Below, in pieces: positions 1 through 8,530 of a stretch of DNA of 64,000 bases (positions within the stretch are counted from its first letter, which is position 1; each line of letters opens with the position of its first letter). The notes beneath the pieces were generated by a model that saw only the letters and a list, made by a program, of their open reading frames with translations, was not told where the DNA came from and made no database searches. The stretch lies in assembly GCF_947172395.1 (NCBI RefSeq), contig NC_069102.1, positions 8,028,442 through 8,092,441 of the forward strand, in the 5' to 3' direction. This DNA is from Bicyclus anynana (lineage: Eukaryota > Arthropoda > Insecta > Lepidoptera > Nymphalidae). A program made the position numbers and the translations under genes.

Positions 1-85
1 CGGCGACGTCTCGGCGACAGCCAACGGCAGTCGACTGCAGTCGGCGACGTCTCGGCGACAGCCAACGGCGTCGCTGACTGCAGTC
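1..85. repeat. GC-rich minisatellite, two 41-bp units
   Basis: Two adjacent copies of a 41-bp unit beginning CGGCGACGTCTCGGCGACAG start at 1 and 42; the second diverges near its end. The tract is far richer in G and C than its surroundings. Related wording (CAACGGCAG, GACTGCAGTCG) recurs at 31800-31880, so it is a dispersed or minisatellite-like sequence rather than a gene. The array may continue upstream of the window. Confidence 0.7.
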
Positions 86-377
86 GTCGGTAGCAGCTGC
101 CGCTCGTGTAAATGAACACTAACTGCTGTTGCTACTGCTTATCTTTAGAAGTAAAGAACATTTTGAACTATGTGAACTGTTCGATGTGCAGTCACCTTAA
201 TAGTCTTTTTAGATCAGTATATTCAGGTCAAGGTTTTGCCAGAGTCAACACGGAAAAAATGGTTGCAATTTGTTTATTTATTATGAATTTGACATGCTTG
301 TTTATTTAGGCCTGACCAAATTTTTTTATTGCTACAATAGCGAGCAAATAAGCTTGCAAGACACCTGATGCTAAGTT

Positions 378-580
378 TTGGCTGGTGGGAGGCTTCGGCC
401 GTGGCTAGTTACCACCCTACCGGCAAAGACGCACCACCAAGCGATTTAGCGTTCCGGTACGAGGTCGTGTCAAAACTGAAAGGCGTGTGGATTTTCATCC
501 TTCTCGTAATAAGTTAACTCGTTTCCATCTTAGACTGCATCATCACTTGCCATCAAGTGAGATTGTAGTCAATAAAAAAA
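378..580 (+). repeat. SINE family B, 5'-truncated
   Basis: This copy carries the body of family B: the GGCTGGTGGGAGGCTTCGGC block, GCGATTTAGCGTTCCGGTAC, and the 3' segment ending GAGATTGTAGTCAA followed by an A-run. The tRNA-like head is missing, so it is 5'-truncated, as expected for target-primed retroposition. Other members are at 3924, 18582, 24319, 28007, 40268, 42313, 42641 and 50785. Confidence 0.85.
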
Positions 581-605
581 ATGTGATTACCGCCGCATAA
601 TGCGT

Positions 606-735
606 CAGCCCCTGTAGCCAAGTGGCACGTCGATTCTCTTTCTACGAACGCAAACGCTTCGAAAACTAGAAATATGTATGGAAATGACAGATCTTGATCA
701 CGTGACCTGTCGCAAATGTCACTATGTCGATAGCA
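606..735 (+). mobile_element. MITE family M3, partial copy
   Basis: It starts CCTGTAGCCAAGTGGCACGT and runs through GATTCTCTTTCTACGAACGC, then ATGGAAATGACAG and ATCACGTGACCTGTC. The same sequence lies between inverted arms in the copies at 7173-7336 and 60254-60441. Here the second arm is not recognisable, so the copy is partial. Confidence 0.65.
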
Positions 736-1029
736 AATGTGGACACTATAGGTCTGCTACCCCAAAACCACCTCAGTTGAAGCTCCATAGTTTACCCTAC
801 CTACCTATGATAGCATGGGCTTTCAGCTTTACCACAAAGAGGAAGGTCTGACATTCTCTAATTCTAATAGTAGTTTCGGTTTCGTAGAAATACTTATGTC
901 ATTACGTTTCGTTGACATAGTATGATTGACGACAGTTCGGGCTTTGTAATCCATTATACACGTCGGCTCCCGGCTTACTTCGATAAGTTGACAGGCAACA
1001 TACTACAGTCGGCATAAGTGGCTTATAGT

Positions 1030-1044
1030 TATTAGTTGTTTATA
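1030..1044. repeat. 15-bp direct repeat, left flank of element M4
   Basis: TATTAGTTGTTTATA here is repeated exactly at 1748-1762 on the far side of the M4 element. It sits immediately outside the inverted arms, as a target-site duplication would. Confidence 0.6.
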
Positions 1045-1747
1045 GACGGAGAGCCAGCGCCAGTCAGACCTTCGTCATTTTATAAAGCTGAAAGTTTGTC
1101 AGCTCATGCACCTACCATAAAGCAACTGTTACACATGCTCATTTCAATCACGAAAGCATGCTACTATTGAGCAGTTGCTACTTATTAGCATGTGTATCGC
1201 AACATTGCTAATAATGAGCATGCTTTTTTCGAGCTTGTTCAAGAACCAACAGTCGTGCGATTTATGAGCATGCTACTTGCTGCGCGGGTGGAAGGGGGCG
1301 TGCTTTTAGCGCTTTGAACAGGTTTGCTTATTAAGTATGCTAGCCTATTCTCTTCACCTTCATCTCTCCCTGTCTAACACGATACTATAGACAGAACGAT
1401 AGATACAAATTAGCATGTGTATTTGGAATGTTTTCTTTGAGCATGCTTATACAGGAGCATACTTAAAAATAGCATGCTTACTGCTAGCAAACGATAAGCA
1501 TGGAGCATACTTAATAGCACGTTTTAGCATGCTATTTTAGAGCAAATAAACAATAAACTGTACCTTAAGCAAGTACGGTAACCAATTATGGAGTTTGAAC
1601 AGACTTTGGGAGTTAGCTGGTTTTAAGGATCCATACCCTCAAACCTCACTACACAAAAGTATAAAGTGCAATATTTTCATGTTTATCAATGTAAACTTTC
1701 AGCTTTTATAAAATGACGAAGGTCTGGGGTTCACAGGCTCTCCGTAC
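1045..1747. mobile_element. Inverted-repeat element M4 with AGCATGCT array
   Basis: A 703-bp element with imperfect inverted arms of about 55 bp. The left arm starts GACGGAGAGCC and continues AGACCTTCGTCATTTTATAA; the right arm reads the complement, ending GGCTCTCCGTAC. Between them are six exact copies of the palindrome AGCATGCT (1155, 1217, 1267, 1440, 1471, 1526) plus several one-base variants. A 15-bp direct repeat flanks it (1030-1044, 1748-1762). No coding capacity is seen, so it would be non-autonomous. Related end sequence recurs at 13771-13815 and 60114-60238. I do not recognise the superfamily. Confidence 0.6.
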
Positions 1748-2490
1748 TATTAGTTGTTTATACGTTCTTCGAATTGGCTTAAGTAGCTACTTAAAAACGT
1801 TTCGACTACCATTCGCGGCCATTCTCATGTTGAGATTAACTTAATTAACACCCCCAACTTTCAGTTAAGTGTATTTTCAGAAATTATATATCACGTGTCT
1901 CAAACAGTGAAGGAAAAACATCGTCAGGAAACCTGCATACCGATCTGCATAATGCTAATAATAATCTTAGAATGCTGCTGGTTTTTTGGTTACGATTACG
2001 ATAACGGTGTCTTTTGGGACTTCTGTTGAGCACTATCTTCTATTAGGTATATCCTAGGCCTAAGTCAATATTTTGAAGTATATCGATGTTGTCAGTCTCC
2101 CGGGACCCCCTGTGAATGGGGGCCCTGGGCACGGGCCCCATGTGTCCTTATGGTAAAGACGATATTGACTACATAGTCTACTTTACGACGGGAATGTTAT
2201 AACAAGATACTTATTGTCTTAATAACATTATAACATTAATAGGATATATAATATGTCAGTATTAATCTTATTATCTCATTAAGAACACAATATTCCGTTA
2301 TCCATCCGCTGGAATCGATCTAAGCACACTCTAATTACCCGTCACCTAAATACCTACATAGTCCATACACACCCGTTACCATGTAAATTAGTTATAATTG
2401 CTCTACAGACTACACAGCCGCGCCTAAATTACAGTTTTAGAGTTCCGTATGTCTTCGATTCGGAGGCCGTTGGTTCTAATCTGGTCCGGG
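1748..2490. other. Intergenic, no gene seen
   Basis: The right copy of the 15-bp M4 flank occupies 1748-1762. About 1875-1940 matches the middle of SINE family A (ATATCACGTGTCTCAAACAG, then GAGGAAACC-like sequence). A short GC patch near 2098-2145 (GGGACCCCC, GGGGGCCC) is not recognised. The rest is AT-rich and I see nothing codable. Confidence 0.5.
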
Positions 2491-2697
2491 ACAGTTTTCC
2501 AGTTATGTGCATATTTACTACAGAATTTTATTCATTCTCTACGCGTGGGAAGTCTGCCAATCCGCATTAGGCCAGCCGTAATTACGTATAGTAAGAATGA
2601 GAGGGTTAGGATGACTCCTAACCCTCTTATTCTTGGAAGAGACTCGTGCACTACAGTGAGCCGAATGTGGGTTGTTAATAATGATGATGAAGACAAT
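2490..2697 (+). repeat. SINE family A, 3' half, rearranged
   Basis: The 3' half of family A is recognisable from GTCTGCCAATCCGCATTAGG through GTGAGCCGAATGTGGGTTG and the terminal ATGATGATGA. Inside it an unusual near-perfect inverted duplication sits at about 2599-2638 (AAGAATGAGAGGGTTAGGA against TCCTAACCCTCTTATTCTT, spacer TGAC), where other copies have one arm only. Confidence 0.7.
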
Positions 2698-2701
2698 TAG
2701 A

Positions 2702-2850
2702 GCCTCAATAGCTCAACGGTAAGAGCGGTCGGACGCGCCACCGAGAGGTGGTGGTTCGATCACCGGCCCTTCTGTCTATTGTCGTATCCACTCCTAATAC
2801 TTTCCCGAATAATTGTAGAGGAATGGGAATATTGGTCATATTTAAAATAA
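2702..2850 (+). repeat. SINE family C, tRNA-headed
   Basis: The head resembles a tRNA: TAGCTCAACGGTAAGAGCGG (A-box region) and GGTGGTTCGATCACC (B-box region, one change from consensus). A shared tail follows, with GTCTATTGTCGTATCCACTC and GGGAATATTGGTCATAT. A second copy lies at 4909-5069. The extended tail and repetition make this a tRNA-derived SINE, not a functional tRNA gene. Confidence 0.75.
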
Positions 2851-3500
2851 TAAGGCAAATCGACGCCTCCAACGCATAAGGTAATTTAGGTAAAATGTGT
2901 TTTTCGTGCCCTTAAAACCTTATTAAAAAGTACTTCACATTTCTGAAATCCGTATTTTAATAACTTTAATAAATAACAAATTTTTTAATTGACAATAGTT
3001 TGAGATCGCGGGCATCCGTTAGATGAATTTTAAAATCTAATCTAAGAATTTTAGAATCTTTTTAAGCACCAAATAGCCGCTTATACGACACTAGAGGCAA
3101 TGCCACTAAAATAGGTTGATTATGCTATTGATTACATACTAATAAATAATTTGTACGGAACCAATTCTTTTTCAAAGCTTGTACTCTACAAACCCATATA
3201 ACTAATAATGCGAGCTTATTAACACGCGACGCTGTTAATTAAACTACATTTATTAACGGATGCATTAATTAATAGTATAAAATATGAAGTACAAAAAACT
3301 TCCATTGTACAGTGTTACACTATACCCAACGACCTTTTAACTATCACTGACTACCCACCTAATGAAGCCCAAGGACTATTTATATAGAACAGACGTTATT
3401 AACCTTTGACCGACTAGTAATTTATTCGTTTGATAATTAATAGGTAACTACCTAAATAGAGATGAATTCTTTTCAATTATTACTTATAGTAAAAATTATA
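2851..3500. other. Intergenic AT-rich DNA
   Basis: Very AT-rich sequence of about 650 bp with no convincing ORF, RNA or repeat family recognised. Confidence 0.4.
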
Positions 3501-3903
3501 GATGGTCAAATTCAGGTCCACTCTTGTACACCATATCATTAAAATTTAAAAAATACAAGGTTTTCTATTAAAATCTAAACAAGTGAATAAATCTAACTAA
3601 ATAAAAAAAATGAAATTAAAACCCATGTTTTTGAGTTAACACAAAATGGCGAACTTATAGCATCTATGACATGACAATTGACAGCAAACGTCAAAACGAC
3701 TACTGCACTGAAAACGTCATCAATCCGCCACTATTACCCATATTATTGTTGCATTTCTTGGGAGATAATGAACATTATTTCGAAAGAATTAAAGTAAATT
3801 CGAAGATTTGTATAATTAAAAATAGTCAAAAAAATATTTTCTTTTATTTCCGCTAGGGTACAATGACTGATCCTGGGCTACATACAATTTTGGACCATCT
3901 CCT
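3501..3903 (-). mobile_element. MITE family M1, copy 1
   Basis: A non-coding element of about 400 bp in reverse orientation to the copies at 11440 and 27916. Its right end TGGACCATCTCC is the complement of the family's GGAGATGGTCCA start; internal words CAATGACTGATCCTGGGCT and TGACAATTGACAGCAAACG match the other copies in complement. The left arm has lost its outermost bases. A 61-codon ORF inside it is incidental. Confidence 0.75.
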
Positions 3904-3923
3904 ATAAAGGTGTGTAGGACATC

Positions 3924-4089
3924 TTTTTTTTTTTTATTCTTTACAAGTTAGCCCTTGACTACAATCTCACCTGATGGTAAGTGATGATGCAGTCTAAGAT
4001 GGAAGCGGGCTAACTTGTTAGGAGGAGGATGAAAATCCACACCCCTTTCGGTTTCTACACAGCATCTTACCGGAACGCTAAATTACACC
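3924..4089 (-). repeat. SINE family B, truncated
   Basis: It begins with a T-run (the A-rich tail in complement), then ACAAGTTAGCCCTTGACTAC and the rest of the 3' half, and stops near the block complementary to GCGATTTAGCGTTCCG. The 5' half is absent. Confidence 0.8.
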
Positions 4090-4905
4090 AGAAAACACCT
4101 AGAAATTCGCATTCGCGTAAAATTCTGTTCTTCACAAATCTCGCTGAAATGGAACTTTTCGGAATTAAAGTGGCTTATATTTTTCTCTAAGCTCCCATTT
4201 AACACTGTACTTACCAAAAATAATCTAAATTGGTTATCAGTCTTCATAATATGTGGTAAGTCTGACTAGAGCAGCTCATAATAGTCCAATATATTATATG
4301 AAGGTGACATAAGAGTTATAATATGCTAATCCAACAACATAATATGCAATTCGCATAGCTATGCAGACATTGTTCGCGGCAGTTGTTATTCAAGTCACGG
4401 TCTCATTCTGTAGGCAGTTTTATTCTCTGGGAGGCGAGAGTTCGTGGTTCGCTTTGAAACAAAGGGCCTCTGTTAAGTGTTGAGTGTTATTAAAATTACT
4501 ATTTTCTATTATGTTGTTGCAAGTGCAAGGGGGCTGTTTGCGCTATACAACAACTTTAAAACACAAAATGAATAAAAAGACGAAAATTCATGTTACTGAC
4601 GAGCGTTTTGCTACTTACTTACCAGCGGCGATGAATTCATGCAAGCCGATTCCCACCGGGTTACCTTTAAAAATCCACGCATTTTCATTGTTGTACTGTT
4701 TCTAGATAAATGAGAAACCGGAGTTTGTATCACGCAATATGAATTTCGTTTTCTTTAGCACGGCTTACCTTCATCTAAATTCTATCCTTCGCCACTGCTA
4801 CTTACCTACTTAAGGTAATCAAATTACATATTAGTTTTTATTTTAATGCTATCATGGAGCTGACAACCTGTTAAATCTGTAGCAATTCCTTAATGTTTCG
4901 ACATT
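4090..4905. other. Intergenic, contains a dispersed repeat block
   Basis: Around 4630-4790 the words GCCGATTCCCACCGGGTTAC and AAAAATCCACGCAT have a diverged counterpart near 33225-33360 (GACCGATTCCCATCGTGTTA, AAAAATCCATACACAT). This is an old dispersed repeat of unknown class. No gene is evident; a 73-codon ORF at 4484-4705 has no recognisable feature. Confidence 0.4.
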
Positions 4906-4908
4906 ATA

Positions 4909-5069
4909 ACCTCAATAGCTCAACAGTAAGAGCGGTCAGACTCATCACCGAGGGGTGGTGGTTCAATCCCCGCCCCGTTGGTCTATTGTCGTACCCACTC
5001 CTAATACAGTCTTTCCCGACTAGTTGGAGGGGAAAGGGAATATTGGTCATATACAAAAAAAAATATGGC
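4909..5069 (+). repeat. SINE family C, second copy
   Basis: It has the same tRNA-like head and tail as the copy at 2702, ending GGGAATATTGGTCATATAC and an A-run. The B-box region reads GGTTCAATCCC, one change from consensus. This copy and the downstream MITE together account for the apparent 167-codon ORF across 4893-5396. Confidence 0.75.
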
Positions 5070-5228
5070 AAATATTCTTTAAAAAAAAATGTTTCGAAAT
5101 ATTTAATCTCTGGATCTACTGGACTAGTGAACCGAACCGAAGCCACGTTATTTGCTAGTGTCACTATATTTTATCCTCGTATTCTAACAGCAACTGGTAC
5201 TACGCGGATGACACGGCGAGGCGTCGGC

Positions 5229-5383
5229 TATAGCTTGGCAAATTCGTTCGTAACACCCATGGTCCGCGGGGGTCGGGAGGCGGGTAACGATGCCCCACGC
5301 GTACGACTTCATACTCGCGCAGTTCTTTTTCTCCCGTCGCCCGCATATCATGAGAGTGTCGTGAATGAACTAGCCAAGCTATA
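5229..5383. mobile_element. MITE family M7 with imperfect long arms, copy 1
   Basis: The left end TATAGCTTGGCAAATTCGTT is mirrored by GAACTAGCCAAGCTATA at the right end. The next block (CATGGTCCGCGGG against CCCGCATATCATG) is also inverted. A second copy is at 53596-53784. Duplication of TA or TATA at the ends is possible but cannot be told apart from the arms. Confidence 0.65.
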
Positions 5384-5567
5384 TAATGTCATATAAACGC
5401 ACTCTTCACTTTCTATACCACTCGACTTGGCTATACTGTAGCCACACTAGCGTAGGTTTATGATTAACTTTCACTGCACACACGCTAAGAGGATTTCCTT
5501 GGTATGGCGCGATTGTGTTTATTTGCATTTCCTTACGACGTTATTTAACGTAATACGTATTATTTAA

Positions 5568-5765
5568 TAATAGCTGACGCCGCGCGGTTTCACTCGCGTG
5601 GTTCCCGTTCCCCTAGGAATACGCAGATAATATATAGCCTATATCCTTCCTCGATATATGCGCTATCTAACACTGAAAGAATTTTTAAAATCGGACCAGT
5701 AGTTCCTGAGATTAGCGCGTTGAATCAAACAAACAAACTCTTCAGCTTTATAATTTTAGTATCGA
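5568..5765 (-). mobile_element. Helitron-like short element (HLE1)
   Basis: Read on the minus strand it begins near TATC(G)ATACTAAAATTATAAA and ends in the GCGCGGCGTCAGCTA block. Internal landmarks are CGCGCTAATCTCAGGAACTA and GAAAGAATTTTT in complement. The terminal CTAG has decayed to CTAT. Better-preserved copies are at 6786-6973, 18104-18310 and 37305-37500. Confidence 0.65.
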
Positions 5766-5816
5766 TAAACTCTAGTCTCATATACAATGCGCATTAAAGC
5801 AGCAAGGTGGATTTCG

Positions 5817-5975
5817 TTATCAACCCATATTCAGCTCACTGCTGAGCTCGAGTCTCCTCTCAGAATGAGAGTGGTTAGGCCAATAGTCCACCACGCTGAC
5901 GCAATGCGGATTGGCAGACTTCACACACGCAGAGAATTAAGAAAATTTTCTGGTATGAAGGTTTCCTCACACAAA
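5817..5975 (-). repeat. SINE family A, truncated
   Basis: It carries the 3' half in complement: TCAACCCATATTCAGCTCAC, GAATGAGAGTGGTTAGGC and GGATTGGCAGACTTCACAC, to AGGTTTCCTCACAC. The tRNA-like head is missing. The ORF at 5787-6083 is translated SINE and LINE sequence, not a gene. Confidence 0.8.
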
Positions 5976-6029
5976 GTTAACGACATTAACGAATCTATTG
6001 ACATAGATCAACGAATGGGAAATTGGCAT

Positions 6030-6485
6030 GTAGTTCGAAGGAGCTATGGACGTTGGTGTCCCTATGTGCATAGGCGTATATAGCGGGTGAGCCGGGCCCA
6101 CCCTAGAATGGTCCAGTGCCACCCTAGAATTCTGGGCTACCGATTTAAAATTCTTTGATGGGCGCCAAAATACAAAATATACTAAGAAAAATCAATATAA
6201 TCAGTAGACACGTTTCAGAGGCCAGCGTCCCCAAACGTTGTAAACGAAATTTTTATATTGAGTGTCGACTCCTTTAGCGGAATGTCAGGGGCCGGGCCCA
6301 CCCTAGAAAAAAATCCTTGATACGCCAATGCCTATGTGCTGGAATGGCGACTCCGCACCAGAAAGCTCAGAGTGTGTTGCCCTCCCACTAGGTGGGCTGA
6401 ATATATTAAGCGGGTTGCAGGTAGCTGCTGGATGCAGGTGCCTCAAAATCGTGTTGTTTGGAATTTCTTAAGGGAGGCCTGATGA
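6030..6485 (+). mobile_element. LINE 3' end (RTE-like), split by a MITE
   Basis: GAGCTATGGACGTTGGTGTCC and, after an insertion, CTGGAATGGCGACTCCGCACC plus GCGGGTTGCAGGTAGCTGCT match the LINE tail also present at 56465-56825 and, in reverse, 19286-19415. In less damaged copies this stretch encodes the pol C-terminus. Here it is degenerate and interrupted by 6069-6330. Confidence 0.65.
6069..6330. mobile_element. hAT-like MITE with 8-bp duplication
   Basis: A 262-bp insert flanked by perfect CCTATGTG copies at 6061-6068 and 6331-6338. Its ends are CATAGGCGTAT and ATACGCCAATG, inverted with one mismatch in eleven. An 8-bp duplication with CA...TG ends is characteristic of the hAT superfamily. 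The words GCCGGGCCCACCCTAGAA occur near both ends (about 6091 and 6291) as direct repeats. It is non-coding. Confidence 0.8.
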
Positions 6486-6785
6486 GAGACATGGTGATTA
6501 TAATGAAGTAGTCTTTATGAAAGAATCATGGTAGATATATGATAGGTACGACTATTATAGATTATGAGAATCAATTTTACTATAACAGCCGCAACAAAGG
6601 GCCGTCTCACGATCCCGTTGTTCAATGAACCGTACCAAAAATATTGCTTTCCAACGAGGCGTTATGAAATGGGGGATGTTTCATTAAATTGATAATTTTT
6701 ATTAACAAAATTCATTTCTTTGTATCATTTAAAATACTTTTCGATGTCCCGTAGAAATTTTGATATTTTTTGTTCGTATAAGACA
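6486..6785. other. Intergenic AT-rich DNA
   Basis: No ORF, RNA or repeat recognised in this 300-bp stretch. Confidence 0.35.
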
Positions 6786-6973
6786 CTAGCTGCCGCTGCG
6801 CGGTTTCACCCGCGTGGTTCCCGTTCCCGTAGAAATACGGGGATAATATATAGCCTATAGCCTTCCTCGATAAATGGGCTATCTAACACTGAAAGAATTT
6901 TTCAAATCGGACCAGTAGTTCCTAAGATTAGCGCGTTCAATCCAACTCTTCAGCTTTATAGTGTTAGTATAGA
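6786..6973 (-). mobile_element. Helitron-like short element (HLE1)
   Basis: On the minus strand it reads A|TCTATACTAACACTATAAAG at the start and ends CTAG|T, the TC...CTAG ends and A/T insertion site expected of Helitrons. Just inside the 3' end is the GC-rich block GCGGGTGAAACCGCGCAG. It is too short to code. Confidence 0.7.
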
Positions 6974-7172
6974 TAACAACACAAAAAAAACAGTTCAGCT
7001 GTTTTTAAGATTAACATAGTTGGTTTTTCTACAAAAAGTACCTACTTATATATTATGTCATAGATTCTTCTCAGACAATGCTAGATATTGATCAAACTAA
7101 AGTCTTCACTAACACAAGTAAGTTAGTGATAAAATATCACTTTTCTTGAAGTTCTTTTCATATAAGGAGGTA

Positions 7173-7336
7173 CTGCCCCCCTAGACAAGGAGTACGTCAA
7201 TTCTCTTTCTACGATCGCTAACGCTTCGAAAACTAGAAAAATGTATGGAAATGACAGATATTTATCACGTGACCTGTCAATAGCCAATGGCATTCGTTCG
7301 AGAATCGACGTACCACTTGGCTAGGGGGGGGGGCAG
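7173..7336. mobile_element. MITE family M3, complete foldback copy
   Basis: The left arm CTGCCCCCCTAG..AAGGAGTACGTC is mirrored by GACGTACCACTTGGCTAGGG..CAG. The interior carries the family words TTCTCTTTCTACGATCGC and ATCACGTGACCTGTC. GTA on both sides could be a 3-bp duplication. Confidence 0.65.
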
Positions 7337-7570
7337 GTAGTTCTAAATTATTGGTCTAGTGTAAGAATACATAATAATATAAATTATAGAATGTGCAGTG
7401 CAGTATTGTTACGCTGTTTGCCTCGTCAGGGAGTGTCTCACGCCCCCTTTGCTCAATGATGCGTGATTATTATATGGGTTTGATGTTTTCAACGGGAACT
7501 TATGGTTAAGAGGTGAATGACATTGTATTATTTACCCAAAGCGATGTCAAGGCGCTCAACTTTTATATGC

Positions 7571-7692
7571 ATTTTTGCGTCCTCCGACCGAGCAAGCTGC
7601 GTCCTACGTATACGTTTTAATATACATTTTTACATCATTAATACGTCCGCATACTTAGGACGTAGCTTGGTCGGTTGGAGGACGCAAAAATT
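7571..7692. mobile_element. Foldback MITE with about 40-bp arms
   Basis: TTTTTGCGTCCTCCGACCGA plus GCAAGCTGCGTCCTACGTAT is mirrored by the complement starting ATACTTAGGACGTAGCTTGG and ending GGAGGACGCAAAAA. The loop is short. No flanking duplication was identified. Confidence 0.65.
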
Positions 7693-7883
7693 GCGCCCGG
7701 CATCGATATGCAAGACAAGGCATTCTGGATGCAAGATGCCCTTTCAACTACACTTCATGTAGTTTCATCTCCATATAACGTGCCTTGACATAGTTTGTAT
7801 ATAAAATGTTATCAACAATTTTAAAGCCTATATATGAACTGCAGCCAAGCGCTAGATTAGTCCTTGAGTTGGCCACTAACCAA

Positions 7884-8091
7884 TCTATACTAATATTATA
7901 AAGAGGTAAAGTTTGTAAGTTTGTAACATTCTTTAAATGGGGTAATCTTCGGAACTACAGGTCCGATTTAAAAAATTCTTTCATCAGTAGAATGCTACAT
8001 TATCGGGGTAGTGGTAGGGTAGGGGTAGGGCAGGGGTAGTAGTAAAGTTGAGATCGAATTTCACGCGGACGAAGTCGCGGGCGTCCGCTAG
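7884..8091 (+). mobile_element. Helitron-like short element (HLE2)
   Basis: A 208-bp element starting A|TCTATACTAATATTATAAAG and ending GGGCGTCCGCTAG|T. These are the canonical TC start, CTAG end and A/T flanks. It contains a G-rich run of TAGGGTAGGGG-type repeats near 8005-8040. Confidence 0.75.
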
Positions 8092-8224
8092 TTTTAATAT
8101 AATTTACAAGTAAATAATGCGGGTTGCTAATTACTGAATTGATAATCCAGTAGGTAGATCGAGTAATGCAGGTGTAGTTTATTAATCCCTAATATTTCAA
8201 AATTCAAAATTTAATTCGTCGTCG

Positions 8225-8530
8225 TTATCAACCTATATTCGGCTCACTGCTGAGCTCGAGTCTCCTCTTAGAATGTGAGGCGTTAGGCCAATAGTCCACC
8301 ACGCTGGCCCAATGCGGGTCGGCAGACATCGCACACGCAGGGAATTAGAAAATTCTCTGGTGTGCAGGTTTCTCCTCACGATGTTTTTCCTTCACCGTTT
8401 GAGACACGTGATATTTAATTTCTTAAAATGCACAGGCCGTGATAGCCCAGTGGATTTGACCTAGGCCTCTAATTCCGGAGGTTTGTGGGATTGGATCCGA
8501 TCCGGGGCACGCACCTCCAACTTTTCAGTT
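8225..8530. repeat. SINE family A with an internal inversion
   Basis: Bases 8225-8434 are the 3' part of the SINE in complement, ending CTTAAAATGCACA. Where the complement of the 5' tRNA-like half should follow, 8435-8530 instead reads GGCCGTGATAGCCCAGTGGA forward through CACCTCCAACTTTTCAGTT. The 5' half is therefore inverted in place. Confidence 0.8.

Noticed and set aside
2702..2775. tRNA gene
   Set aside because: The head has tRNA-like boxes, but the shared downstream tail and second copy at 4909 identify a SINE.
4893..5396. 167-codon ORF
   Set aside because: It spans a family C SINE and an M7 MITE; no domain and no independent coding signal.
5787..6083. 98-codon ORF resembling ORFs near 35313 and 61433
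   Set aside because: The shared peptide is translation of SINE family A in complement; similarity among these ORFs reflects the repeat, not a protein family.
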